From contig NZ_LQOX01000055.1 of assembly GCF_002102175.1 (NCBI RefSeq), forward strand, positions 124,001 to 188,000: 64,000 bases of DNA. The letters are read 5' to 3'. Position numbers and translations under genes: made by a program. The notes beneath the pieces are model-generated. The model ran no database searches. It was not told the origin of the DNA and was given only the letters and a program-made list of their open reading frames with translations. This document shows, in pieces, positions 35,807 through 44,461 of this stretch. Numbering within the stretch: the stretch's first letter is position 1; each line of letters starts with the position of its first letter. Origin of the DNA: Mycobacterium gastri. GTDB taxonomy: Bacteria > Actinomycetota > Actinomycetes > Mycobacteriales > Mycobacteriaceae.

Positions 35807-36280
35807 TCAACCCGAGCGCCAGGTGAGGGCCATGCCGTAGGCGGCCAACCAGCGCACCAGGTCGTAGTCATGGCGGGCTAGGCCGTCGACGGCGGTCACC
35901 GCCCGCTGCAGTGCCTGCTCAGCGACCTCGGCGGGCAACAATCCGTGGCGGACCGCATCCAGCAGTTCATCCACGTCGGCCAATCTGGCTCCGCGTCCGG
36001 TGCGGACCTCGATGTCGAGGTAGTGATCTTCAGAACGCCACACTGCGGCGCCGGGCGTGTATTCACCCACGTCGAGGTAGTGGTCGTAGTCGCGTTCGTG
36101 GCCAGGGTTGAAGTGAAAGACGGTGGCGCGCAACCCGAATGACGGCAGCAGCCAGGATTCGAGGTAATGGAACTGGGCACGGCCCGGGGTGGGCCGGGCC
36201 AGATAGAGCCCCCATGGATGCACGGCGTACTCATCGACGGCCCGCACAATGCCTTTGGGATCGGTATTGGTGCGGGCCAC
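35807..36280 (-). CDS. DUF402 family protein (Rv1632c type)
   Basis: 157 residues from GTG 36280. DUF402 core: [34 protein letters not shown], then [13 protein letters not shown] with the metal-binding Asp/Tyr cluster and [12 protein letters not shown]; the C-terminal third is helical. Members with known activity hydrolyse nucleoside di- or triphosphates; the specific substrate here is unknown. Homology seems to extend upstream of the GTG ([10 protein letters not shown]), but in that extension no ATG, GTG or TTG precedes the in-frame TAG at 36323-36325 (see findings). It is divergent from uvrB. Confidence 0.75.
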   Translation of the reverse strand: MARTNTDPKGIVRAVDEYAVHPWGLYLARPTPGRAQFHYLESWLLPSFGLRATVFHFNPGHERDYDHYLDVGEYTPGAAVWRSEDHYLDIEVRTGRGARLADVDELLDAVRHGLLPAEVAEQALQRAVTAVDGLARHDYDLVRWLAAYGMALTWRSG

Positions 36281-36470
36281 CAGGTCGAACGTCTCATGCT
36301 TGGGTGGGTGGATGAGGCCACCCTACCGGCCGGGGCCGTCCGTTATCGGCGCAAGCGGGATGTTCCACAGGGGACAAGTCCGGCGTCGCAGCGCCGCGTC
36401 GTCCCGGTGTCTGCCGGCTACCTGCTCGGATACGACCCGACAAGTGGTCGAGATCCGCCACAGCTAAGAC

Positions 36471-36493
36471 GTGTCGGTGCCTCGTTCTACCCT
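36471..36493 (+). promoter_or_regulatory. DNA-damage promoter of uvrB, PafBC/RecA-NDp motif
   Basis: GTGTCGGTG (36471-36479), 8 bases, then TACCCT (36488-36493). This fits the mycobacterial RecA-independent DNA-damage consensus TTGTCRGTG-N8-TANNNT except for the first base. The -10 ends 6 bases before ATG 36500, so the transcript would be leaderless. The motif is known to be bound by PafBC and to control much of the mitomycin response. Confidence 0.75.
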
Positions 36494-36499
36494 GATGAC

Positions 36500-38668
36500 A
36501 TGGCTTTTGCCACCGAGCACCCAGTAGTTGCCCATTCCGAATACCGCCCAGCCGCAGAGGACGTGGAAGGGTTGGTGCGCACCGGCGCGCGCTTCGAGGT
36601 GGTCAGCCCGCATGCGCCGGCCGGCGACCAGCCGGCCGCCATCGACGAGCTGGAGCGCCGGATCAACGCGGGGGAGCGTGACGTGGTGCTCCTCGGTGCC
36701 ACCGGCACCGGAAAGTCGGCCACCACCGCGTGGCTCATCGAGCGCCTGCAGCGGCCCACCCTGGTCATGGAACCCAACAAGACGCTGGCCGCCCAGATAG
36801 CGAACGAGCTACGAGAGATGTTGCCGCACAACGCTGTTGAGTACTTCGTGTCGTATTACGACTACTACCAGCCGGAGGCGTACATCGCACAGACCGACAC
36901 CTACATCGAAAAGGACAGCTCGATCAACGACGACGTGGAGCGGTTGCGCCACTCCGCCACGTCGGCGCTGCTGTCGCGGCGTGACGTGGTGGTGGTGGCC
37001 TCGGTGTCCTGCATCTACGGCCTGGGCACCCCGCAGTCCTACCTGGACCGCTCGGTCGAGCTGCGGGTCGGCAGCGAGGTGCCGCGCGACGGGCTGTTGC
37101 GGCTGCTGGTCGACGTGCAGTACACCCGCAACGACCTGTCCTTCACCCGCGGTTCGTTCCGGGTGCGCGGCGACACCGTGGAGATCATCCCCTCCTACGA
37201 GGAGCTGGCGGTTCGTATCGAGTTCTTCGGCGACGAAATCGAGGCGCTGTATTACCTGCACCCGCTAACCGGTGAGGTGATCCGCCAGGTCGACTCGCTG
37301 CGGATCTTCCCGGCCACTCACTACGTGGCCGGGCCCGAGCGGATGGCGCACGCGATCTCCACCATCGAGGAGGAGCTGGCCGAGCGGCTCGCCGAATTGG
37401 AGGGGCAGGGCAAGCTGCTGGAAGCCCAGCGGCTACGAATGCGCACCAACTACGACATCGAGATGATGCGGCAGGTCGGGTTCTGCTCGGGCATCGAAAA
37501 TTACTCGAGACATATAGATGCCCGGGGACCGGGCTCACCGCCGGCGACGTTGCTGGACTACTTCCCGGAGGATTTTCTGCTCGTCATCGACGAGTCGCAC
37601 GTCACCGTGCCGCAGATCGGCGGCATGTACGAGGGCGATATCTCGCGCAAGCGCAATCTGGTCGAATACGGGTTCCGGCTGCCGTCGGCGTGCGACAACC
37701 GGCCGCTGACCTGGGAGGAGTTCGCCACCCGCATCGGGCAGACGGTGTATCTGTCGGCCACGCCGGGACCGTACGAGCTCAGCCAAACCGGTGGCGAGTT
37801 CGTCGAGCAGGTGATCCGGCCGACCGGCCTGGTGGACCCGAAGGTCGTGGTCAAGCCGACTAAGGGTCAGATCGACGATCTCATCGGGGAGATCCGCAAA
37901 CGCGCCGATGCCGACCAGCGGGTGTTGGTGACGACACTGACCAAGAAGATGGCCGAAGACCTCACCGACTACCTGCTGGAGATGGGTATTCGGGTGCGCT
38001 ACCTGCATTCCGAGGTCGACACGTTGCGCCGCGTCGAGCTGCTCCGGCAACTCAGGCTGGGCGACTACGACGTGCTGGTCGGCATCAATCTGTTGCGCGA
38101 GGGCCTGGACCTGCCCGAGGTGTCGCTGGTGTCGATCCTCGACGCCGACAAGGAGGGCTTTCTGCGGTCGACGCGCAGCCTGATCCAAACGATCGGGCGC
38201 GCCGCGCGCAACGTCTCCGGCGAGGTGCACATGTATGCGGACAAGATCACCGACTCGATGAAAGAGGCCATCGACGAGACCGAGCGGCGCCGGGCCAAGC
38301 AGATCGCCTACAACGAAGCCAACGGGATCGACCCGCAGCCACTGCGCAAGAAGATCGCCGACATCCTCGACCAGGTTTATCGGGAGGCTGACGATTCGGA
38401 AACTGTCGAGATCGGCTCCGGGCGCAGCATGTCCCGGGGCCGTCGGGCGCAGGGCGAGCCCGGCCGCGCGGTTAGCGCGGGGGTCTTCGAGGGCCGCGAC
38501 ACCTCGAACATGCCCCGCGCCGAGCTGGCCGACCTGATCAAGGACCTCACCGAGCAGATGATGGCCGCCGCGCGCGACCTGCAGTTCGAGCTGGCCGCCC
38601 GGTTCCGCGACGAGATCGCCGACCTGAAAAAGGAATTGCGTGGGATGGACGCTGCCGGGCTCAAGTGA
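36500..38668 (+). CDS. uvrB: Excinuclease ABC subunit B
   Basis: 722 residues. Damage-loading helicase-like subunit of nucleotide excision repair. Walker [16 protein letters not shown], beta-hairpin [15 protein letters not shown]-like [13 protein letters not shown], helicase motifs [12 protein letters not shown] and QTIGRAARN, and the UVR domain ([28 protein letters not shown]) that contacts UvrA or UvrC at the end. The frame is open upstream, but homology starts at ATG 36500 ([15 protein letters not shown]). It has an extra few residues near 15-22 compared with the M. tuberculosis protein as I recall it. Promoter annotated at 36471. Confidence 0.96.
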   Translation: MAFATEHPVVAHSEYRPAAEDVEGLVRTGARFEVVSPHAPAGDQPAAIDELERRINAGERDVVLLGATGTGKSATTAWLIERLQRPTLVMEPNKTLAAQIANELREMLPHNAVEYFVSYYDYYQPEAYIAQTDTYIEKDSSINDDVERLRHSATSALLSRRDVVVVASVSCIYGLGTPQSYLDRSVELRVGSEVPRDGLLRLLVDVQYTRNDLSFTRGSFRVRGDTVEIIPSYEELAVRIEFFGDEIEALYYLHPLTGEVIRQVDSLRIFPATHYVAGPERMAHAISTIEEELAERLAELEGQGKLLEAQRLRMRTNYDIEMMRQVGFCSGIENYSRHIDARGPGSPPATLLDYFPEDFLLVIDESHVTVPQIGGMYEGDISRKRNLVEYGFRLPSACDNRPLTWEEFATRIGQTVYLSATPGPYELSQTGGEFVEQVIRPTGLVDPKVVVKPTKGQIDDLIGEIRKRADADQRVLVTTLTKKMAEDLTDYLLEMGIRVRYLHSEVDTLRRVELLRQLRLGDYDVLVGINLLREGLDLPEVSLVSILDADKEGFLRSTRSLIQTIGRAARNVSGEVHMYADKITDSMKEAIDETERRRAKQIAYNEANGIDPQPLRKKIADILDQVYREADDSETVEIGSGRSMSRGRRAQGEPGRAVSAGVFEGRDTSNMPRAELADLIKDLTEQMMAAARDLQFELAARFRDEIADLKKELRGMDAAGLK

Positions 38669-38695
38669 CTCGCACGCGGTGCCTACGGTGTAGCT

Positions 38696-40108
38696 GTGAC
38701 CGACACGGCGAGCGAGACCGGCAGCTGGCGCGAACTGCTGAGCAGGCACTTGGGGACGGCCACCATGCTGTCCGGCGGCGTCGCGCTGTACGCCACCAAC
38801 GAGTTCCTGACCGTCAGCCTCCTTCCGAGCACCATCGCCGAAATCGGTGGCAGCCGGCTGTATGCCTGGGTGACGACCCTGTATCTGGTGGGTTCGGTGG
38901 TGGCGGCGACGTCGGTCAACCCGATGCTGCTGCGGGTCGGCGCCCGCACCTCGTATCTGATGGGGCTGACCGTCTTCGGCGTCGCGAGCCTGTTGTGCGC
39001 GGCCGCGCCCAATATGGAGACCCTGGTCGCCGGACGCACCCTGCAGGGGGTGGCCGGCGGACTGCTGGCTGGACTGGGCTACGCGCTGATCAACGCCGCG
39101 CTGCCGCATCGGCTGTGGACTCGCGGCTCGGCGCTGGTGTCGGCGATGTGGGGGGTGGCGACGCTGGTCGGGCCGGCCGCGGGCGGACTTTTCGCGCAGT
39201 TCGGGTTGTGGCGGTGGGCGTTCGCTGCGATGGCGGTGACGTCCGGGCTGATGGCCGTGTTGGTGCTGGCGGTGCTGAGCAGCCGGGCCGGTGCAAGCGG
39301 TGGGCAGCCGGTGACCGCCGCGCACAAGGTGCCGGTGTGGTCGGTGTTGTTGATGGGCGCTGCCGCCCTGGCGGTCAGTGTCGCCGAACTCCCGCGCTAC
39401 CTGGTGCAGACCGCCGGGCTGCTCGCCGCCGCTGTGCTGCTGATCGGGATCTTTGTGATCGTCGACTGGCGGATGCACGTAGCAGTGTTGCCGCACAGCG
39501 TGTTTGGCCCTGGACCGTTGAAATGGATCTATCTGACCATGTCGGTGCAAATGGTCGCCGCGATGGTGACCACCTATGTGCCACTGTTCGGTCAGCGGTT
39601 AGGCAACCTCACGCCGGTGGCCGCCGGATTCCTCGGTGCGTCACTGGCGGTGGGCTGGACGGCCAGCGAGATCGTCAGCGCATCGGTGAACAACACCCGG
39701 GTGATCGGGCATGTGGTGGCGGCAGCGCCGTTGGTGATGGCGTCGGGGTTGGCGCTGGGCGCCGTCACCCAGCGTGTCGATGCGCCCCTCGGGGTGATCG
39801 CGCTGTGGGCGCTGGCGTTGCTGATCACCGGGACCGGGATCGGGATCGCCTGGCCGCATCTGTCCGCGTGGGCGATGGATTCCGTCGACGATCGGGCCGA
39901 GAGCGGCGCCGCCGCGGCCGCCATCAACATCGTGCAGCTGATCTCGGCGGCCTTCGGCGCCGGCCTGGCCGGTGTCGTGGTCAACACGACCGAGGGGGGC
40001 GAAGTGGCGGCCGCTCGCTGGTTGTTCGCGGTCTTCACCGCGCTGGCCGCCCTCGGGCTCGTTGCCTCCTACCGCGCGACCCAGCGCCAACGTCGTTCAC
40101 CGGGTTGA
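38696..40108 (+). CDS. MFS drug efflux transporter (Rv1634 type)
   Basis: 470 residues, about 12 to 14 hydrophobic helices. Early loop motif LRVGARTSYLMG and motif C-like ALVSAMWGVATLVGPAAGGLFAQ in helix 5 indicate a proton-coupled drug exporter of the DHA type. Rv1634 has been reported to export fluoroquinolones when overexpressed. GTG 38696 lies 27 bases after uvrB. It converges with the mannosyltransferase gene, overlapping by 12 bases. Confidence 0.9.
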   Translation: MTDTASETGSWRELLSRHLGTATMLSGGVALYATNEFLTVSLLPSTIAEIGGSRLYAWVTTLYLVGSVVAATSVNPMLLRVGARTSYLMGLTVFGVASLLCAAAPNMETLVAGRTLQGVAGGLLAGLGYALINAALPHRLWTRGSALVSAMWGVATLVGPAAGGLFAQFGLWRWAFAAMAVTSGLMAVLVLAVLSSRAGASGGQPVTAAHKVPVWSVLLMGAAALAVSVAELPRYLVQTAGLLAAAVLLIGIFVIVDWRMHVAVLPHSVFGPGPLKWIYLTMSVQMVAAMVTTYVPLFGQRLGNLTPVAAGFLGASLAVGWTASEIVSASVNNTRVIGHVVAAAPLVMASGLALGAVTQRVDAPLGVIALWALALLITGTGIGIAWPHLSAWAMDSVDDRAESGAAAAAINIVQLISAAFGAGLAGVVVNTTEGGEVAAARWLFAVFTALAALGLVASYRATQRQRRSPG

Positions 40109-41668
40109 TTTGACGACCTGCGAGTAGTGGAACTGCCACCGTTCGACGATGTGGAAGCCCAGGTAGCCGGGAAACTGGTACACCGGCGTGCGCCCGAACG
40201 CTGTTCCTGGCGACAAGCGTTGTCCCACTTGATGATCCGGCAATGACTTGTCGCGGTTGGTGATCGTCCACAGCGTCGTGCATTTGTTGATCTTGGCGGT
40301 CGTCAGCCACACCGCGACGTGGCCGTCCCACAGCGTGCCGACCTTGGGCCCGTAGGCGCCGCGTTCGACGTCGACCAACGACCGGAACGCCGCCGGTCGG
40401 GTGGCCAGCAGCGCCCGGATCGGCCCCGGTCGCCACGGCACGGTGTTGTCCACCAGCAGGCAATCACCGGGCGCGGCATGGGCACTGATGACGTCGGCCA
40501 CCTGGCTGTAATCCCAGCCCTCCTTGGCGTAGGGCCCGCGTTGGGTGAAGTAATAGTTCGGGAACGCGGCGACGGCGAAGACCGCCACCGCCCCGGCGAT
40601 GAGCCAGGGCTTGCGCGCGACGGTGACGATGCAAATGGCCAGGATGACCGCCGCCCCGGGGGCGGTCAGGATCAGGTAGCGCGGGTAGTAGATGGGTTCG
40701 ACGCTCGCCGAGTAGATCAGGACGACAGCGGTGGGAACGACGACCCAGGCCACGCCGGCAAGCAGCAGCGGTCGGGTGCCCTGCCCGGGCCCCGGCGCGC
40801 CGGCCAACCGCAGCACGACGGCGGCGACGACGACCACGCCGGACAAGATGGCGAACGGCACACTGTGGTCGAAGTACTGGCGATGCACCACGTCGAGGAA
40901 GAGGTTTCGGTTCAGCCCCGAGATCCACCCGACCTGCCACACCTGTCCGTGGGCGAACAGGACGAAGGGCGTCATGGCCCCGACCGCGGCCGCTGAGGCG
41001 ACCGCCCACCAGATGGCGGGCGCTTTCCGCGAGTGCGCCGGGACCAGCAGTGGCAGCAGCACGGCGTACACCGGCACCAGCAGTCCCAAGTTGATGCTGA
41101 CCAGGATCGACAGCATCAACCCCAGCGCATACAGCAGCCACAGCCATGGCTTGTTACGCCGCACCGCGCTGACCAGCAGCACCGTCAGCCACACCGCGGC
41201 CGTCACCGACAGTGCCGAGGAGCGGGCCTCGATGCCCGCCCAGGTCACCCGCGGCAGGATGGCAAAGACCGCTCCCGCACACACTGCGGTGCTGCGGCCG
41301 GAAAACTGCTTGGCGAACACGACGACGCCGGCGGCGGCGGCCCCGATGGCCAGGCTGCTGGGAACCCGCGACCAGAACTCGGTGGGCGGAAAGATCGCGA
41401 ACCAGCCGTGCATCAGCAAGTAGTACAGGCCGTGTACGGCATCGATATGGCCCAGCAGGTTCCACAACTCCGGCAGGGTGCGCCGCGCCGAAGCCGAGAT
41501 CGTCGCACCCTCGTCGAACCACAGCGACGGCCGACTGGCCCAGGCTCCGCTCACAACCGTCGCCAGCAGAGCGATCGCCCAGGGGTCGAGGCGCCGGCCA
41601 CGGGCCTGCGAGCGCGCAGCCTCGCCCGCCAGCGGCGCCGCGTCCTGATCGAGTGTCGGTGCAGACAT
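40097..41668 (-). CDS. GT-C mannosyltransferase (Rv1635c type, lipoarabinomannan capping)
   Basis: 523 residues, about ten membrane helices in the first 400 and an extracytoplasmic C-terminal domain. The first outer loop carries the GT-C acidic motif SLWFDEGATIS, which binds the polyprenyl-phosphate sugar donor. Rv1635c is reported to add the first mannose cap to lipoarabinomannan in M. tuberculosis, using decaprenyl-phosphomannose. ATG 41668 (MSAPTLDQDAAPL) is used; GTG 41680 is 4 codons upstream. The frame runs to 41824 but the extra N-terminus looks non-coding. Confidence 0.85.
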   Translation of the reverse strand: MSAPTLDQDAAPLAGEAARSQARGRRLDPWAIALLATVVSGAWASRPSLWFDEGATISASARRTLPELWNLLGHIDAVHGLYYLLMHGWFAIFPPTEFWSRVPSSLAIGAAAAGVVVFAKQFSGRSTAVCAGAVFAILPRVTWAGIEARSSALSVTAAVWLTVLLVSAVRRNKPWLWLLYALGLMLSILVSINLGLLVPVYAVLLPLLVPAHSRKAPAIWWAVASAAAVGAMTPFVLFAHGQVWQVGWISGLNRNLFLDVVHRQYFDHSVPFAILSGVVVVAAVVLRLAGAPGPGQGTRPLLLAGVAWVVVPTAVVLIYSASVEPIYYPRYLILTAPGAAVILAICIVTVARKPWLIAGAVAVFAVAAFPNYYFTQRGPYAKEGWDYSQVADVISAHAAPGDCLLVDNTVPWRPGPIRALLATRPAAFRSLVDVERGAYGPKVGTLWDGHVAVWLTTAKINKCTTLWTITNRDKSLPDHQVGQRLSPGTAFGRTPVYQFPGYLGFHIVERWQFHYSQVVKSTR

Positions 41669-41992
41669 GATGCCTGTCACTGTAGGTCGCCGGCGATGAT
41701 TCCGGTCACCAGCCGTCGTACCGCCACCCGGCCCGGGCATCGGGGCGCACCGCCGCCAGGGCCACCCCGTCTGATCGCCACATCTAGCGGAACATCTTGT
41801 GCCACAAGCATTTTCGGTACGCACCTAAGCTCCTGATTGCGTTGTCGTCAGCCACTGGTGTTCGCCGGCTGCGCGGGCCCCGGCAAAACACGGATTGCGC
41901 CACGCCGTCGCGGTGTGGTTAATCTGACCTATCTAGATCAACCAACGCGATACTGTCTGGGGTTGGCGTAGCAACCGACACTGGGAGGGTAA
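41669..41992. other. Divergent intergenic region, mannosyltransferase / universal stress gene
   Basis: 324 bases with no plausible gene. The end nearest the stress gene is AT-rich (around 41926-41955) with a CTATCTAGAT palindromic patch, then GATACT (41948-41953), a possible -10, and GGGAGG (41983-41988) before ATG 41993. Nothing else stands out. Confidence 0.5.
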
Positions 41993-42433
41993 ATGGGCGC
42001 CTATCGGACCGTGGTGGTAGGAACCGACGGCTCGGACTCGTCGATGCGGGCAGTGGACCGGGCCGCGCAGATCGCCGGGGCCGATGCCATGTTGATCATC
42101 GCGTCGGCGTACCTGCCTCAACACGAGGACGCCCGAGCCGCCGACGTCCTGAAGGACGAAAGCTACAAGGTGACGGGCACCGCCCCGATCTACGAGATCC
42201 TGCACGACGCCAAGGAGCGGGCGCACAACGCCGGCGCGAAGAACGTCGAGGAACGCGCTATCGTGGGCGCGCCGGTCGACGCGCTGGTCACCCTCGCCGA
42301 AGAAGCGAAGGCCGACCTCCTGGTGGTCGGCAACGTCGGCCTGAGCACAATCGCGGGGCGGTTGCTGGGTTCGGTGCCGGCCAACGTCTCGCGTCGGGCC
42401 AAGGTCGACGTGCTCATCGTGCACACCACCTAG
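41993..42433 (+). CDS. Universal stress protein, cAMP-binding UspA type (TB15.3)
   Basis: 146 residues, single Usp domain: TVVVGTDGSDSSMRAVDRA at the start and the nucleotide loop LLVVGNVGLSTIAGRLLGSVPANVSRRAKVDVLIV near the end, with the G-2x-G-9x-G(S) pattern. Matches Rv1636, an abundant protein that in M. tuberculosis binds cAMP better than ATP and has been proposed to buffer free cAMP. ATG 41993 has a GGGAGG ribosome-binding site. Two adenylyl cyclases lie in the same window. Confidence 0.93.
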   Translation: MGAYRTVVVGTDGSDSSMRAVDRAAQIAGADAMLIIASAYLPQHEDARAADVLKDESYKVTGTAPIYEILHDAKERAHNAGAKNVEERAIVGAPVDALVTLAEEAKADLLVVGNVGLSTIAGRLLGSVPANVSRRAKVDVLIVHTT

Positions 42434-42531
42434 CCTGCTGGGTGCTGCGGCGACCGGATTTCCGTTCGGCGCATTTTCACCGGTAGTCCTGCTGTAGTCC
42501 TGCTGTCGGCGAACAGGGCGCCTAAGCCTGG

Positions 42532-43440
42532 CTAAGCCATCGCCGGCCGCTTCCCATTCGACTGGACGGGCGACCGGCGCGTCTTGCGCGGCGGCGCAGG
42601 GCGGGGGACCGGGTCGAACGCGGCGGGATCGTCCAGATACTGGCGAAATACGTGGGCCATCGTCGCCGCCTGGTAACCGTCGACGAACCGGTGGTCCAGA
42701 CCGATCGTCAGCGGCAGCACCGGGCGTACCACCGGTTGACCGTCTTCGGCGAGCACCTTGTCGGTCACCGCGCCGATCAGGATCCCGAACGGCACGTGGC
42801 AAAACGTCGGCCAGGGAGCGGCGGCGGTGTCCAGGCCGTAGGTGCCCACGTTGCTGACGAGTATCGAACCGTAGGGACGGGCCTCGAGCCCGAGGAAGGG
42901 CAGGGGCAGCTGGAGACTTTCGGTAACGAACGCGATCGCATCCATCACCGGGCGTAGCAGCAGCGGCGGGAGGCCTTTGACCATGGCCTTGGCTTGTTTG
43001 AACTGTGGATCTTCGTTGTGGCGGATCCGTGCGGCACGATCAGCCAGTTCTTTGGCGATGACCCAGGGCGGCTTCTCATTGATGCGACGCACGACGGCGC
43101 CGGATAGATCCGTCCTGGCCGCTTCGACTCCCGTCACCACGTCTGTTCGCAGCGACACGACGAAAAAGCAGTCGATCGTCGGGGATGGCAGAAAGCTGCC
43201 GAACACCACGCGACCGTTGAGGCCGGGCAGCGCTTCGACGACTTTGCCCGCCGCCCGGCCTACCAGATCCACGGGGGTGACATGCTGGCCGGTGGCCTCG
43301 CGAACCCGGGCGATGTAGTCCAGCAGCCGCGAAGCGTCGATGTCGGCCGTCGCCCAGATGATCGGGTCCTTTCTGGGGCGCCAGGTGGCCATGGCGATCT
43401 TGCGCCACACGGAGAACGGGACAGATGACGGTGCCCACAT
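42532..43440 (-). CDS. Stand-alone 2-oxoacid dehydrogenase E2-type acyltransferase domain
   Basis: 302 residues made only of the catalytic (CAT-fold) domain of dihydrolipoyl acyltransferases, with no lipoyl or E1/E3-binding domain. Active-site motif HxxxDG appears as LTIGLDHRFVDGYQAA near the C-terminus, and YGSILVSNVGTYGLDTA is the strand before it. The C-terminal 30 residues are Pro/Arg-rich. Such proteins may act as free CoA-dependent acyltransferases of unknown substrate. ATG 43440 (MWAPSSVPF) follows GGAG at good spacing; homology does not support the longer frame to 43485. Not recalled between Rv1636 and Rv1637c in M. tuberculosis. Confidence 0.85.
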   Translation of the reverse strand: MWAPSSVPFSVWRKIAMATWRPRKDPIIWATADIDASRLLDYIARVREATGQHVTPVDLVGRAAGKVVEALPGLNGRVVFGSFLPSPTIDCFFVVSLRTDVVTGVEAARTDLSGAVVRRINEKPPWVIAKELADRAARIRHNEDPQFKQAKAMVKGLPPLLLRPVMDAIAFVTESLQLPLPFLGLEARPYGSILVSNVGTYGLDTAAAPWPTFCHVPFGILIGAVTDKVLAEDGQPVVRPVLPLTIGLDHRFVDGYQAATMAHVFRQYLDDPAAFDPVPRPAPPRKTRRSPVQSNGKRPAMA

Positions 43441-43604
43441 CGTCGGAGCTCCATTCCTTCGCGCCGCGACCGGCACTAACCTCACTGCACGCCGGGCTTC
43501 GTGCCGATTGTGCGCCGCCGCCGGGGTCGCCGACGAGGGAACAAGGTCCCCTACCGCCGCTGCCTTCCGGCCTTGTTCTGCCCTATGTCACCGCGATGCG
43601 TCGT

Positions 43605-44282
43605 TCACCAGCCGCGGGCGCGCCACTCCTGAAGGTGGGGGCGTTCGATGCCCAGCACGGTGTCGTCACCGTGGCCGGGGTAGATGACGGTGGAGTCGGC
43701 GTACACGTCGAATACCCGGGTGGTGACGTCGGTGAGCAGCTGGGTGAAATCGCCGGGCTGCCAGGTTTTGCCGACTCCACCGGGAAACAGGCAGTCGCCG
43801 GTGAACAACTGGGTGACCCCGCCGGTCGCGGATCCCTCGAGCGCCAGCGCGACCGATCCCGGTGTGTGCCCGCGCAAGTGGATGACATCGAACGTCAGCT
43901 CGCCGATCTGGACGGTGTCGCCGTTGGCCAGGAAGCGATCGGGCTTGACCGGCAGCGGTTCGGCGTCGATTTGGTGGGCGGCGGTCGGGGCACCGGTGGC
44001 TTCGGCCACCGCCTGCAGTGCCTGCCAATGGTCGAAGTGCTGATGACTGGTGACGATCAACGAAACTTTCGGCGCATACCGCCGGATCAGGTCGATGAGG
44101 ACGTCGGCGTCATTGGCGGCGTCGATCAGTAGCGTTTCGCCGGTCGCAGCGCACGTCACCAGGTAGGCGTTGTTGTCCACGGGCCCCACCGACGCCTTGA
44201 GGATGGTCGCGCCCGGCAGCGTGCGTCGGGCCGCGGTCCCCGGGTCGACGTGTCCGGTGTAGTCATCATCGACGGTGGTCAT
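43605..44282 (-). CDS. Metallo-beta-lactamase-fold hydrolase (Rv1637c type)
   Basis: 225 residues, glyoxalase II-like. Metal ligands: TSHQHFDHW (HxHxDH), LRGHTPGSVAL (His), LFTGDCLF (Asp) and VIYPGHGDDT (His), so a complete binuclear site. Members are glyoxalase II, persulfide dioxygenase or other thioesterases; the substrate cannot be told from sequence. ATG 44282 (MTTVDDDYTGH) is used; the frame is open to 44303. It is divergent from uvrA. Confidence 0.9.
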   Translation of the reverse strand: MTTVDDDYTGHVDPGTAARRTLPGATILKASVGPVDNNAYLVTCAATGETLLIDAANDADVLIDLIRRYAPKVSLIVTSHQHFDHWQALQAVAEATGAPTAAHQIDAEPLPVKPDRFLANGDTVQIGELTFDVIHLRGHTPGSVALALEGSATGGVTQLFTGDCLFPGGVGKTWQPGDFTQLLTDVTTRVFDVYADSTVIYPGHGDDTVLGIERPHLQEWRARGW

Positions 44283-44390
44283 GTGCGCCACTCTCCCCAG
44301 CAAGCGGTGGTACCCGCGACTATCGCGGCTGCCCCGGCATTAACGTTGTCGGCGCAGGTCATAGGCGTCACCTTACTGGTCCCCGAATGC

Positions 44391-44413
44391 TTGTCGGTAC
44401 GGGCACATAGCAT
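44391..44413 (+). promoter_or_regulatory. DNA-damage promoter of uvrA, PafBC/RecA-NDp motif
   Basis: TTGTCGGTA (44391-44399), 8 bases, then TAGCAT (44408-44413). It matches the consensus TTGTCRGTG-N8-TANNNT at 8 of 9 upstream positions and the -10. Expected start of transcription is near 44420, about 42 bases before the uvrA GTG. The uvrB promoter in this window has the same layout. Confidence 0.8.
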
Positions 44414-44461
44414 GGGAACGAACTCCGTCTCTAGAAGGAATCCGTCAGTGAAAGGGCCTGG

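Noticed and set aside
35403-35810. 135-residue minus-strand frame overlapping the 96-residue hypothetical gene
   Set aside because: Composition is dominated by Arg, Pro, Ala and Thr without structure, typical of an alternate-frame artefact.
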